NCBI GenBank assembly: GCA_031276725.1
Contig: JAISMM010000037.1
Span: 1 to 46,453, forward strand
From: Clostridiales bacterium
GTDB taxonomy: Bacteria; Bacillota; Clostridia; Christensenellales; Pumilibacteraceae
DNA length: 46,453 bases
Direction of reading: 5' to 3'
Part shown: piece after piece, positions 1-7,082 of the stretch
Position numbering within the stretch: position 1 is the first letter of the stretch
How the letters are laid out: each line of letters begins with the position of its first letter
Notes under the pieces: model-generated
What the model was told of the DNA's origin: nothing
The model's database searches: none
Seen by the model: only the letters and a program-made list of their open reading frames with translations
Position numbers and translations under genes: made by a program

Positions 1-143
1 ACTTTGCCGCCGTCAAAAACGCCCAAAGCGACGCCGACCCCAAAATCTCCGCCGCCTTCTCCGCCGCCGCCGCCGCCCTCACCGCCAAAACCGCCGCTAT
101 CGAGGCGCACCGGGCATTAACCGAAAAGCATTCGGCGGTATAA
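1..143 (+). CDS. 3' end of an alanine-rich protein (cut by the window edge)
   Basis: An open frame runs from the window edge to a TAA at 141-143 and gives about 46 C-terminal residues. They are very rich in Ala with scattered Lys, Asp and Thr, and look like an amphipathic helix. Codon use resembles the genes that follow. It ends 14 bp before the next start, so the two genes could share an operon. Nothing in the visible part identifies a family, and no function is proposed. Confidence 0.5.
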   Translation, partial: FAAVKNAQSDADPKISAAFSAAAAALTAKTAAIEAHRALTEKHSAV

Positions 144-157
144 ATTCAAAGAACGGA

Positions 158-1336
158 GTGATTAGTAACGACACGCTAAAAAAACCCAAGGTAGCGTTTT
201 TGTTCGTCGAGGCGGGAATGGGTCATATAATGCCGATGAGGGCCGTGTGCGACGCTTTTGAATCTAAGTACGGGGATAGGGTCGAGGTTATAAGGACGGA
301 TTTTTTTCGGGACGCGGGCGATCCGGATATGAAGTTTGTCGAGGACGAGCTTGTTAAAGAGGTTAAACGCCACAACAAAAACAGGTTTAACGGGTTCATA
401 CAATTTTTAGGGCTTAGGCTGTTCGGTTCGCGCCTTTCTATGAAGTGTTTGCACGAGCTGCGGTATAAACGCGGCTTTTTGCCGTCGCTGAAATACCTTG
501 AAAAGCTCGACGCGGATATCGTGTTTAACACGCATTTTTCCACGCTGTATTACGCCGTGCGGGCAAGAAAAAGAGGTCTTATAAACTCCAAAATAATCAC
601 GTATTGTCCCGATCCCGTCGTCGGCTTGCAGTGGATCGGCGGCGGCGACCTGATTGCGCTTTCGAGCGGCGAGGGAGCGCGCAAGGCCGTCAAAAGCGGG
701 CGGTTTTGCGGGGAAAACGTAATCGATACGCCGTTTTTAATCCGCAAGGAGGTAGAACTGTACGATAAGGGCAAGGCTCATTACCGCCGCTTGCTAGACA
801 TACCGGAGGATCGGTTTACTATTTTAGCCGCCGACGGCGCTTACGGCGCGGGGAGGCTGAAAAAGACGGTATACGGACTTCTTAAAGCAAAATCTAAAAT
901 AACCGTAATGGCCGTGTGCGGCAAAAACGAGAGTCTGCATAAAGAATTTCTTAAAATCGCGCCGCCGGACAATATAACGTTTAGGCCCTACGGCTTTACG
1001 GATAAGACGCTTGCGCTCGCCGCCGCCTGCGATCTGTTTATGGGTAAGGCGGGCGCGAGCAATTTGGCGGAGCCGTCGTATTTCGGCGCGCCGTCGATCG
1101 TAACGTTCACGGCCACGCCGATAGAAAAATGGATATGCCGCAACTTTGTCAAAAGCGGCCGCGCGTTAAAGATAACGAATATCAATAAGGCCGTAAAAAC
1201 GGCGCTGGAATTCGCGAATAATCCCGCTCTTATGCGTAAGTACGGGCAAGCGGCAAAAGCGTCCTCCCGCTCCGACGGCGCGGATATTTTAGCCGATATT
1301 ATTTGGGAAAGTTTAAGCGGAGGCCGCCATATATGA
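158..1336 (+). CDS. MurG/UgtP-like glycosyltransferase (GT28-type, probably diacylglycerol glycosyltransferase)
   Basis: The 392-residue product begins with the Rossmann-type strand and loop AFLFVEAGMGH (about residues 13-23), which matches the N-terminal glycine loop of the MGDG synthase/UgtP group (family knowledge). The second half holds the nucleotide-sugar domain, with AADGAYGAGRLKKTV near 225 and FMGKAGASNLAEPSYFGAPSIV near 293-314, the usual place for the donor-binding GKxG/E motif. The expected role is transfer of a hexose from a UDP-sugar to a membrane lipid on the cytoplasmic face. The acceptor cannot be read from sequence. The start is a GTG at 158 with GGAG almost touching it, so the true start is uncertain, but the next ATG would remove the first strand. 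A fragment of a second cell-surface sugar gene follows directly. Confidence 0.72.
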   Translation: MISNDTLKKPKVAFLFVEAGMGHIMPMRAVCDAFESKYGDRVEVIRTDFFRDAGDPDMKFVEDELVKEVKRHNKNRFNGFIQFLGLRLFGSRLSMKCLHELRYKRGFLPSLKYLEKLDADIVFNTHFSTLYYAVRARKRGLINSKIITYCPDPVVGLQWIGGGDLIALSSGEGARKAVKSGRFCGENVIDTPFLIRKEVELYDKGKAHYRRLLDIPEDRFTILAADGAYGAGRLKKTVYGLLKAKSKITVMAVCGKNESLHKEFLKIAPPDNITFRPYGFTDKTLALAAACDLFMGKAGASNLAEPSYFGAPSIVTFTATPIEKWICRNFVKSGRALKITNINKAVKTALEFANNPALMRKYGQAAKASSRSDGADILADIIWESLSGGRHI

Positions 1337-1451
1337 TTATCTGATAGTCGGAGCGGGGTTTTACGGCGGCGTATTCGCGGCAGAAGCGGTAAAGACGGGC
1401 AATATGCGCGGGCTTGAATACGCTATGCGCCCGCTCTTGACGGTTATTTGA
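1329..1451 (+). pseudogene. glf: Decayed start of a UDP-galactopyranose mutase-like gene
   Basis: Overlapping the end of the glycosyltransferase, the frame starting at 1332 reads YDYLIVGAGFYGGVFAAEA. This is very close to the N-terminal FAD-binding strand and GxGxxG loop of UDP-galactopyranose mutases (remembered family pattern: MYDYLIVGAGLFGAVFA). The codon where the start should be is ATA, not ATG. After about 23 codons the similarity stops (around 1400), and an unrelated stretch runs to TGA at 1449-1451. It is therefore a truncated fragment without a proper start codon. Another FAD-dependent protein with the same Rossmann start is possible. Confidence 0.5.
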
Positions 1452-1481
1452 AACGCCGTAAAACTTTACAGGGCGAGCGGC

Positions 1482-1497
1482 GGGGCAATATTGCCCC
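1482..1497 (+). terminator. Possible terminator hairpin after the glycosyltransferase/glf remnant
   Basis: GGGGCAATATTGCCCC is a perfect 16-bp palindrome followed by TTTAAT. The short T-run and missing loop make it a weak terminator candidate. It lies just before the promoter of the next operon, which is where a terminator would be expected. Confidence 0.3.
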
Positions 1498-1506
1498 TTT
1501 AATCGC

Positions 1507-1535
1507 TTTACTTTACACAAAATATATGCTACAAT
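1507..1535 (+). promoter_or_regulatory. SigA-type promoter with extended -10 for pepP-efp
   Basis: A -35 box TTTACT (1507-1512) is followed after 17 bp by a -10 box TACAAT (1530-1535). TG at 1527-1528 forms an extended -10 (TGC-TACAAT). The transcript would start near 1542, giving a 5' UTR of about 85 nt that contains the perfect hairpin at 1562-1593 before the pepP ribosome site. Confidence 0.6.
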
Positions 1536-1560
1536 AACCATAGAAACACCCTCGCAACAT

Positions 1561-1613
1561 CGGGCGGCTTTAAGACGCGCCTTAAAGCCGCCCCAAACTT
1601 GTTCGGGGGTTCC
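1561..1613 (-). repeat. Short relative of the 160-bp palindromic element (PE), in the pepP leader
   Basis: A perfect 13-bp stem GGGCGGCTTTAAG (1562-1574) / CTTAAAGCCGCCC (1581-1593) is followed by AAACTTGTTCGG (1595-1606). The second half is nearly the reverse complement of the left arm of the elements at 40770 and 44622, sharing CTTAAAGCCG and AAACTTGTTCGG. The long central part of those elements is absent, so this looks like an internally deleted, inverted copy. It sits between the promoter and the AGGAGG of pepP and would be transcribed in the leader. Confidence 0.6.
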
Positions 1614-1627
1614 CTAGGAGGGTTTAT

Positions 1628-2680
1628 ATGGTTTCAGCCCTGTTTAACGGCAAAATCGACGCTTACGTAATATTGAGTCCGGTCAACCGTTTTTACTTTA
1701 CAAATTTTGAATCGAGCTTCGGCGCGGTCGTCCTGACGCCGTTCGACAGGCTGTTTTTTACCGACCCGCGCTACGAGGGAGCGGCGGCGTCGGCGCTTAC
1801 CGGCTTTAAGATAATGCGCACGACGGGCGGCGACCTGTACAAGGATATAGCGGCGGAGCTTAGCCGCCTAAAAATCAAGTCCGTGGGCTACGAGGACAAT
1901 TTTATAACCGTAAGCGCGTTCAAGGCGTTCAAGGCCGCGTTCGCCGACTACAAGCAAACGGCGGCGTCGGCGCAGATAGACGCGTTAAGGCTTGTTAAAT
2001 CCACGGCCGAAATCGCGAATATCGCGGAGGCGCAAAGGGCGGCGGAGCGCGCGCTAAAAAAGGTGTTGCCGCTCTTAAAGCCGGGCATAACCGAGCGCGA
2101 GCTTTCCGCCGAGCTTACGTTCGAGGCGCTTACCGAGGGCGCCGAAAAAACGGCGTTTGATACGATTGTGGCGTTCGGCGAAAATTCCGCCGTGCCGCAC
2201 CACGCCCCTACGAACCGCAAATTCGAGAAAAACGACATAGTCCTTATCGACTTCGGCGCAAAGTATAACGGCTACTGTTCCGATATGACGCGCACGTTTT
2301 GCCTTAACGCCGACGCGCTGCCGCCCGAGCTTACGCTCGTTCACAATATCGTTTCGCAGGCGCAGGATTACGCCCTAAAAAATATCAAGGCGGGGATGAC
2401 GTCGCGCGAGGCGGACTCGTTAGCCCGCGAATATATCCGGGCGAACGGCTACGAGCACGCCTTTACGCATTCGCTCGGCCACGGCGTAGGGCTCCAAATT
2501 CACGAGGCGCCGCGCATCGCCGAAAACGGTACGGACTTACTTCTCGACGGTATGGTCGTAACGGTCGAGCCGGGCATCTACGTCGAGGGACTCGGCGGCG
2601 TGCGAATCGAGGACACCGTCGTAATTCGCGACGGCGGCATTGAGAATCTGACAAATTTTGACAAAAATTTAGAATTATAG
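1628..2680 (+). CDS. pepP: Xaa-Pro aminopeptidase (M24 metallopeptidase)
   Basis: A 350-residue cytosolic peptidase that removes N-terminal residues preceding proline. The N-terminal creatinase-like domain spans about 1-120 and the pita-bread catalytic domain about 125-350. All five metal ligands are present: Asp208 (LIDFG), Asp219 (CSDMTRTF), His285 (SLGHGVGL), Glu314 (TVEPGIY) and Glu328 (VRIEDTV). Length matches the short Firmicute YqhT/PepQ-like proteins. ATG 1628 follows AGGAGG at 1617-1622. It is the first gene of a pepP-efp pair that is conserved next to spoIIIA in Bacillus, and it has its own promoter at 1507-1535. Confidence 0.93.
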   Translation: MVSALFNGKIDAYVILSPVNRFYFTNFESSFGAVVLTPFDRLFFTDPRYEGAAASALTGFKIMRTTGGDLYKDIAAELSRLKIKSVGYEDNFITVSAFKAFKAAFADYKQTAASAQIDALRLVKSTAEIANIAEAQRAAERALKKVLPLLKPGITERELSAELTFEALTEGAEKTAFDTIVAFGENSAVPHHAPTNRKFEKNDIVLIDFGAKYNGYCSDMTRTFCLNADALPPELTLVHNIVSQAQDYALKNIKAGMTSREADSLAREYIRANGYEHAFTHSLGHGVGLQIHEAPRIAENGTDLLLDGMVVTVEPGIYVEGLGGVRIEDTVVIRDGGIENLTNFDKNLEL

Positions 2681-2694
2681 GAGGATATTTTTAT

Positions 2695-3255
2695 ATGTTA
2701 ACCGCGGGAGATTTTCGCAAGGGCATTACGATCGAGATGGACGGCAAGGTCTACGTCATAGTGGAGTTTCAGCACGTCAAGCCGGGCAAGGGCGCGGCGT
2801 TCGTTCGCGCCAAGATTAAAAACGTCGTTACGGGTCAGGTACTCGAACAGACGTTCAACCCGTCCTCGAAGTACGAAAACGCGCACATAGAGCGCCGCGA
2901 GATGCAGTACTCGTACAACGACGGCGGACTCTACTATTTTATGGATTTAGAAACCTACGAAATGTTGCCCCTAAACCGCGACGTCGTCGCCGAGGCGATG
3001 AAGTACGTCAAGGAAGAAATGACCGTGACCGTGCAGTCGTATAAGGGCGCGGCGTTTTCGGTCGAGCCGCCGAACTTTGTCGAACTTGTCGTCGCCGAAA
3101 CCGAACCGGGCGTTCAGGGCGACACCTCTAAGGCGGGCAACAAACCCGCCAAGCTCGAAACGGGTACGAATATCAATGTGCCGCTTTTCGTCAACACGGG
3201 CGACAAAATCCGCGTCGACACCCGCACGGGAACGTATATGGAGCGCGTCAAGTGA
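2695..3255 (+). CDS. efp: Translation elongation factor P
   Basis: A 186-residue protein with the three beta-barrel domains of EF-P. It binds beside the P-site tRNA and relieves ribosome stalling at polyproline stretches. The modification-loop lysine is Lys32 in [15 protein letters not shown], the position that is modified in other bacteria. The Lys-Pro-Gly-Lys-Gly form is the one typical of Firmicutes. Domain III ends in the family signature [20 protein letters not shown]. It starts 14 bp after pepP with GGAGG at 2681-2685, so the two are probably co-transcribed. Confidence 0.97.
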   Translation: MLTAGDFRKGITIEMDGKVYVIVEFQHVKPGKGAAFVRAKIKNVVTGQVLEQTFNPSSKYENAHIERREMQYSYNDGGLYYFMDLETYEMLPLNRDVVAEAMKYVKEEMTVTVQSYKGAAFSVEPPNFVELVVAETEPGVQGDTSKAGNKPAKLETGTNINVPLFVNTGDKIRVDTRTGTYMERVK

Positions 3256-3578
3256 GCGTAAGGAATCTTGACAAGCTGTCGGAGCGGGCGCGGTCGGTCT
3301 TGACCACGCTTTGCAGCAATTACCGCGAGCGTATGCTCGTCCGCGCGAATTTTCGCTGTTCCGTCTATTACGGCGCCGACAAATTCCAAAAGGAGATCGA
3401 ACGGTCGCTAAAAGCCATTAAGCGCGCCGGTTTTATAACGTCGTACCGTTTCGCCGACGCCGAAACCGACCCCGACACGGACTTGTGCTATTTTGACGTC
3501 TACGCCGATATGAATATGAGCGTAGAGGAAATGGCCGAGGTTTGCGTCAACTCGCAAACGGTTTTTCGCCAAAGCTAG
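3252..3578 (+). CDS. Small conserved-looking protein of unknown function
   Basis: A 108-residue frame starts with a GTG that overlaps the efp stop by 4 bp (GTGA), which suggests translational coupling. The product has no signal peptide or membrane segment. It has a basic helical first third, a middle [26 protein letters not shown]-type mixed region and an acidic strand-rich end ([14 protein letters not shown]). It sits where B. subtilis carries yqhV, but that is a small membrane protein and this is not. I do not recognise the family. Coupling to efp and normal codon use argue that it is real. Confidence 0.65.
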   Translation: MSVRNLDKLSERARSVLTTLCSNYRERMLVRANFRCSVYYGADKFQKEIERSLKAIKRAGFITSYRFADAETDPDTDLCYFDVYADMNMSVEEMAEVCVNSQTVFRQS

Positions 3579-3611
3579 CGCCGCGAAATACTGCGAAACA
3601 CTGCCGAAAAC

Positions 3612-3660
3612 TGTCGAAAATCGCAGCAAAACACCGCAAAACACTGCGGAATATTCGACA
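3612..3660 (+). promoter_or_regulatory. Two Spo0A-box-like sites before the lipoprotein gene (tentative)
   Basis: TGTCGAA (3612-3618) and its reverse complement TTCGACA (3654-3660) both match the 7-bp Spo0A box and lie within 50 bp, just before the ribosome site AAGGAGT (3662-3668) of the next gene. The surrounding DNA is a run of short repeats of the type CGAAACACTGCCGAAAACTG. A 7-mer is short, and GTCGAA is common in this genome's coding DNA, so chance is a real alternative. Confidence 0.25.
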
Positions 3661-3676
3661 GAAGGAGTAAATTACT

Positions 3677-5434
3677 ATGAAAAACCTCAAAAAAACGCTT
3701 TTATTCTTGATTTTGACCGCTCTGTCGTTAAGCTTGTTTACGGCTTGCGACGGTTTGTTCGGCAACAAAAAAAGCTCGCCCGGCGACGGTTTGTTAACCG
3801 GCAAAAAGCCGCCGCCCGACATCAGCCTGACAAAATCGTCGTTTGCAATCGCCGTAAATTATTATAACGTCGAGCCGCACTATTCTTTGTCGTGGTATGT
3901 AACGGGCGGCGACGCATATTATACGGTCGAGCTTGCCGACGGCGTAAAGTATGAAAATTACGAGCAAAATTCGCTCACGCTTGACCCAGATATTTTTGCG
4001 CCCGACGTCGTTCACACCGTAAAGGTTACCGCCCATAACGCCGATCCGAGGGGCAACACGACCGAGCCGGTCGAGGTTAAGTTTAAGGGGACACGGCTTG
4101 CCGCGCCGATTAACTTCCGTATGGGTGTTGAGGGTTTGAGATGGCATGTCGTTGATCCGTCGGATTCGGATTGGTTTGTTTATGAATATAATGGTATAAC
4201 GCCAGACAACGGCGGACAAAAAATATATACCGGTGAAAAATTTATTGGAACAGCAACAGAAACGGCTGTTTATGAGGAAAATATAAAACTGGATATGAAG
4301 TACGCCGGAATGGACGGGCTTTATGAAGTGCGGATATATAGGGAACTGGCATACGGCACAACATTTGAGTTTGCGGAATCGACGGAAGTTTTAGAGTTCG
4401 ATTATCCGTCGGAATATTCTAATACCGACGTTAAAGTTTGGGCGGCAAACATATCAAATCCTACTAATGTGCGTTGGGCGGACGATTTATCAACGGACGC
4501 GACGGTTTGTTGGGATTCCGACAGTTCATCGTATGGTTACAACTTATTGGTTTACGGGAACGACATTCAACCTGTATACTCAACTTTCAAAGGTGCGGGA
4601 GCAACTTCCGGAACTATTGCTATTCAATCGCTTCAGACAGGGAATTATAGCATTGGCGTTCAATCTTTTTCTAACGATATTGATCAGTTGAATCTTGGTG
4701 CGTTTTATGCATACCGATTTTATATCTCGCAGCCGATTAATCCGGATGATCGAATTCCGTTGTCCGTTAACCGTGTAATCTTGGAAACGCCGAAAAACTT
4801 GCGTATTGACGGCGAAAAAATAGTTTGGGACGCGGTAGATAATGTTAATAGATATGGAATCGGAATGTTTAATTTAGATACTGAAAACAATTTTTATCAT
4901 CATGCCGAAAGCACGGAATTGGCATTCAGCGACTTGGAATTGGCATTCAGCGACTTTTATGTTAAATATAACGGAAATATAAACGATATTTTTGATATTA
5001 GAGTTCGCGCCGACAATTATTCGTTTGAACTTAATTCATTCGAAAATAATCGACCGGAATTTGTGAGTTACCATAGTTCCATGTACGGCGAGCCGACCGA
5101 AGCGTCAAGAATTCGATTAAAATCTATCGCCGTCGCGCAACATATAGCGGTTGATTTGGATGATTCGCGGGTTACTTGGGACGCCGTGGATGCGGCAAGC
5201 AAATATGAAACAACCTATTATTATGCAGAGGGCGGCGGACACGGGAGTCTTAATATTACCAACACATACGACATATTTAGCGAGGGTACTAAAAACGGAA
5301 TCCTTGACGGCTCGATAATTAGAATTGTCGTCATGGCAAAACCCGAATATTCCTTAACGGCGGGCGACGACGGAATTCCCGTCCTTTCAGTCGCCTCGAT
5401 TGCCGAATATCTTATCCCGTCCCCGCCGCAGTAA
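3677..5434 (+). CDS. Large surface lipoprotein with Fn3-like repeats
   Basis: A 585-residue protein with a lipoprotein signal peptide: MKNLKK, a hydrophobic core and the lipobox LFTAC with the lipidated Cys near residue 24. It should be anchored outside the cytoplasmic membrane. The rest is acidic, Tyr/Asn-rich beta-type sequence. A phrase of the form N-x-R...W-x-A/D-V-D...Y recurs near 145, 255, 370 and 500 (for example LRIDGEKIVWDAVDNVNRYG and DLDDSRVTWDAVDAASKYE), as in fibronectin type III-like modules. A 21-bp tandem duplication at 4916-4957 gives ELAFSDLELAFSD. From about 4100 on, the gene is visibly more AT-rich than its neighbours. ATG 3677 has a good SD (AAGGAG). It interrupts the usual efp-spoIIIA order, so it looks like an acquired gene. 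Its ligand is unknown. Confidence 0.8.
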   Translation: MKNLKKTLLFLILTALSLSLFTACDGLFGNKKSSPGDGLLTGKKPPPDISLTKSSFAIAVNYYNVEPHYSLSWYVTGGDAYYTVELADGVKYENYEQNSLTLDPDIFAPDVVHTVKVTAHNADPRGNTTEPVEVKFKGTRLAAPINFRMGVEGLRWHVVDPSDSDWFVYEYNGITPDNGGQKIYTGEKFIGTATETAVYEENIKLDMKYAGMDGLYEVRIYRELAYGTTFEFAESTEVLEFDYPSEYSNTDVKVWAANISNPTNVRWADDLSTDATVCWDSDSSSYGYNLLVYGNDIQPVYSTFKGAGATSGTIAIQSLQTGNYSIGVQSFSNDIDQLNLGAFYAYRFYISQPINPDDRIPLSVNRVILETPKNLRIDGEKIVWDAVDNVNRYGIGMFNLDTENNFYHHAESTELAFSDLELAFSDFYVKYNGNINDIFDIRVRADNYSFELNSFENNRPEFVSYHSSMYGEPTEASRIRLKSIAVAQHIAVDLDDSRVTWDAVDAASKYETTYYYAEGGGHGSLNITNTYDIFSEGTKNGILDGSIIRIVVMAKPEYSLTAGDDGIPVLSVASIAEYLIPSPPQ

Positions 5435-5457
5435 TTTTTATGCATTCGGCGTGTTCC

Positions 5458-5555
5458 CAAAATTCCCCTCCGGGGAGGGGTGCCGCCTTTGGCGGCGGGG
5501 TGGTTGCCTGCTTGCCGCACTCGATATGTCCCCCAAATTCCCCTCCGCAGAGGGG
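5458..5555 (+). repeat. R1 dispersed repeat, copy a (cut by the IS)
   Basis: It begins AAAATTCCCCTCCGGGGAGG and continues with GTGCCGCCTTTGGCGGCGGGGTGGTT. A second AAATTCCCCTC start at 5535 ends at the insertion sequence. R1 copies share AAATTCCCCTC at one end and GAGGGGAATTT at the other, with a GTGGC...GCCGGGGTGG hairpin inside. Relatives lie at 6356, 6609, 24893, 25071, 25389, 25700 and 46129. Confidence 0.75.
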
Positions 5556-5559
5556 ATTG

Positions 5560-5931
5560 TCAACAAGGTATTGATTGGAGTAAATAGGTTTTGTGGATAA
5601 AAAGAAGCAAGGATAGGTACAGCATCTCGTAAGTTTTGGAATAGCGTTTAGTTTTGCGGTTGAACCTTGCCAGATTGTCGCGTATACTGCTGTTTGAGCT
5701 TTCAATCAAATGCGTTTGACTTTTTGTTACGCTATACGGTTCCGTAACCCCAATCTCTTTGAACGCCACTCCGTAGCAACTGTTAGCATCGGAATACAGG
5801 TGTTCTATGTTCGGTCTTAACCGTTTTACTGCCCAATATATCTCTTTGGCGGCTTGTAAGCCGTATCCGATTACAAAACATATCACCTTCTTACTGTTGC
5901 GCGAGTATGCCGTCCATACCGGCACTTTCAT
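5560..5931 (-). CDS. insB: IS1 transposase, second frame (InsB; catalytic part)
   Basis: A 123-codon frame carries the catalytic core: VWTAYSRNSKKVICFVIGYG, then YSDANSCYG with the second catalytic Asp, and HLIESSNSSIRDNLARFNRKTKRYSKT with the Glu and the basic helix typical of IS1 InsB (family knowledge). The first catalytic Asp (ELDE) lies at the end of insA. The active enzyme must therefore be an InsAB' fusion made by -1 slippage on A-AAA-AAC within the A8 run at 5935-5942. The ATG at 5931 may also give InsB alone. The frame ends inside the terminal repeat. Confidence 0.8.
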   Translation of the reverse strand: MKVPVWTAYSRNSKKVICFVIGYGLQAAKEIYWAVKRLRPNIEHLYSDANSCYGVAFKEIGVTEPYSVTKSQTHLIESSNSSIRDNLARFNRKTKRYSKTYEMLYLSLLLFIHKTYLLQSIPC

Positions 5932-6275
5932 CGGTTTTTTTTAATTTGCGTGTATATTTCGTCCAATTCTATTATATCCGGCTCCGTCGACATATCAGAT
6001 TCCATTATTTTCCTGTTCTTTGCCACCCATTGCCCTTTCCGCTTCACCCAAGTCAATACCGTTTGTCGACTGACTCCCGTGAGCAACGCCGTTTTCCTTA
6101 TGCCGACGTTATTTAGGTACATTTGTAACACTTTTTGCTTCGACGCTTCGCTAAATCTTTCGTCGCGTATCGAAAAAGTCCGACAGCTATCATCGCATAT
6201 ATAGCGTTGAATACCATCGCTTTTTCCGTTCTTTTTTGTATTTGTTCCGTGGCAATGTTTGCATTCCGTTCCCAT
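5928..6275 (-). CDS. insA: IS1 transposase, first frame (InsA; DNA-binding part)
   Basis: A 115-residue product with an N-terminal zinc-ribbon (CKHCHGTNTKKNG...YICDDSCRTF) and a helix-turn-helix around RKTALLTGVSRQTVLTWVKRKG, as in IS1 InsA, which binds the terminal repeats and represses transposition. It ends IIELDEIYTQIKKNR-stop. The ELDE holds the first Asp of the DDE triad, which only makes sense if translation continues into insB. The stop lies directly after the slippery run AAAAAAAAC. The zinc ribbon has C-DDS-C instead of the common C-xx-C spacing. Confidence 0.82.
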   Translation of the reverse strand: MGTECKHCHGTNTKKNGKSDGIQRYICDDSCRTFSIRDERFSEASKQKVLQMYLNNVGIRKTALLTGVSRQTVLTWVKRKGQWVAKNRKIMESDMSTEPDIIELDEIYTQIKKNR

Positions 6276-6355
6276 ATCGCACCTTCCTTTATTTCGATTC
6301 TACTGCTCTTTATTATACATCGCTTTTTTTACTTTGTCAACATATTTATGACAAT

Positions 6356-6489
6356 GCCCTCCGAGGAGGGGTGGCGCGTTAGCGCCGGGGTGGTAAGGGT
6401 TTTACCGCTACCGCGCCTATAAGCGACCTACAAAAACAGTCAACCACCCCGTCGGCATTCGCCGCCACCCCTCCATAGAGGGGAATTTT
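6356..6489 (+). repeat. R1 dispersed repeat, copy b
   Basis: Runs from CCCTCCGAGGAGGGGTGGCG to CTCCATAGAGGGGAATTTT. It is almost identical over about 120 bp to copy c at 6609, with one clear C/T difference near 6430 and another next to the right end. The left AAAATT end is missing where the IS1 element begins. Between copies b and c (6490-6608) there is only degenerate R1-like sequence and no gene. Confidence 0.8.
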
Positions 6490-6608
6490 AGAGATATGCC
6501 GCCGGGTGCGGACTAACGGTAGGCGGTGGAATTCAAGGGATATTCCGATAGCGTCCGATAAGCCGTATAGCTAAAAATTCCCCGCCCGCCGTACTTGGTA
6601 TATTCCCC

Positions 6609-6860
6609 AAAAATTCCCCTCCGAGGAGGGGTGGCGCGTTAGCGCCGGGGTGGTAAGGGTTTTACCGCTACCGCGCCTATAAGCGACCTATAAAAACAGT
6701 CAACCACCCCGTCGGCATTCGCCGCCACCCCTCTATGGAGTGCCTCGCCCGTGTATACGGGCTCCGCTCCGGTGGGTGCTCGCCCTACAAACGGCTTCGC
6801 CGTTTGACGGCTCGGTTTGTGGCACCGTTGGTGCCGGGGTGGTTCAATTATTAAGGTTGA
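6609..6860 (+). repeat. R1 dispersed repeat, copy c with an extended right half
   Basis: AAAAATTCCCCTCCGAGGAG begins the copy. The R1 core ends near 6740 (CCACCCCTCTATGGAG). The copy then continues into a second module with GGGCTCCGCTCCGG, ACAAACGGCTTCGCCGTTTG (a strong hairpin), GTGGCACCGTTGGTGCC and GTGGTTCAATTATTAAG. The same second module appears at the right end of the window (46285-46360) and in parts at 25200-25310 and 25500-25600, so it belongs to the repeat family. No coding capacity is visible. Confidence 0.75.
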
Positions 6861-6934
6861 CCTAATAAAAGATTGCGCTTTAATATACGGTTTTGTCAAG
6901 CGGCGGTCAACTATCGATATTTTACCCGCCCGAT

Positions 6935-6980
6935 ATTTTGGTAGGGAAAGTAGGGATTTCCCTACTTTCCCTACCAAAAT
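6935..6980. repeat. Perfect 22-bp inverted repeat (GGTAGGGAAAGTAGGGA palindrome), copy 1
   Basis: The arms 6935-6956 and 6959-6980 are perfect reverse complements (core GGTAGGGAAAGTAGGGA) with a 2-nt loop. The T and A tracts at the ends are part of the stem. A second copy is at 24966-25011. Both lie in R1-rich intergenic DNA, so this is probably a small mobile or structural palindrome and not a terminator for one gene. From here to spoIIIAA (6981-7082) no gene is seen. Confidence 0.75.
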
Positions 6981-7082
6981 AATACTCATAGTATACATTT
7001 TGAAAACCGCCGCTACTTGCCGCGCAGGGTTTTTGGTGGACAAAGTGTCATAATAAAGCGCAAACATTAATAGTATAATATT

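Larger units (their letters stand above)
5556..6355 (-). mobile_element. IS1-family insertion sequence
   Basis: An element of about 800 bp on the minus strand carries overlapping insA and insB frames. The imperfect terminal repeats read inward as ATTGTCAACAAGGTATTGA (from 5556) and ATTGTCATAAATATGTTGA (from 6355 on the other strand). ATTGTCA and TTGA are identical and several middle positions differ. Both ends abut R1 repeat sequence (GAGGGG on the left, GCCCTCC on the right). No clean 8-9-bp target duplication is visible, so the insertion may be old or followed by recombination between R1 copies. Both frames are free of internal stops apart from the programmed junction. Confidence 0.8.

Noticed and set aside
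1401-1451. Second half of the glf-like remnant as a real C-terminus
   Set aside because: NMRGLEYAMRPLLTVI matches nothing I recognise in UDP-galactopyranose mutase and is too short to assign.
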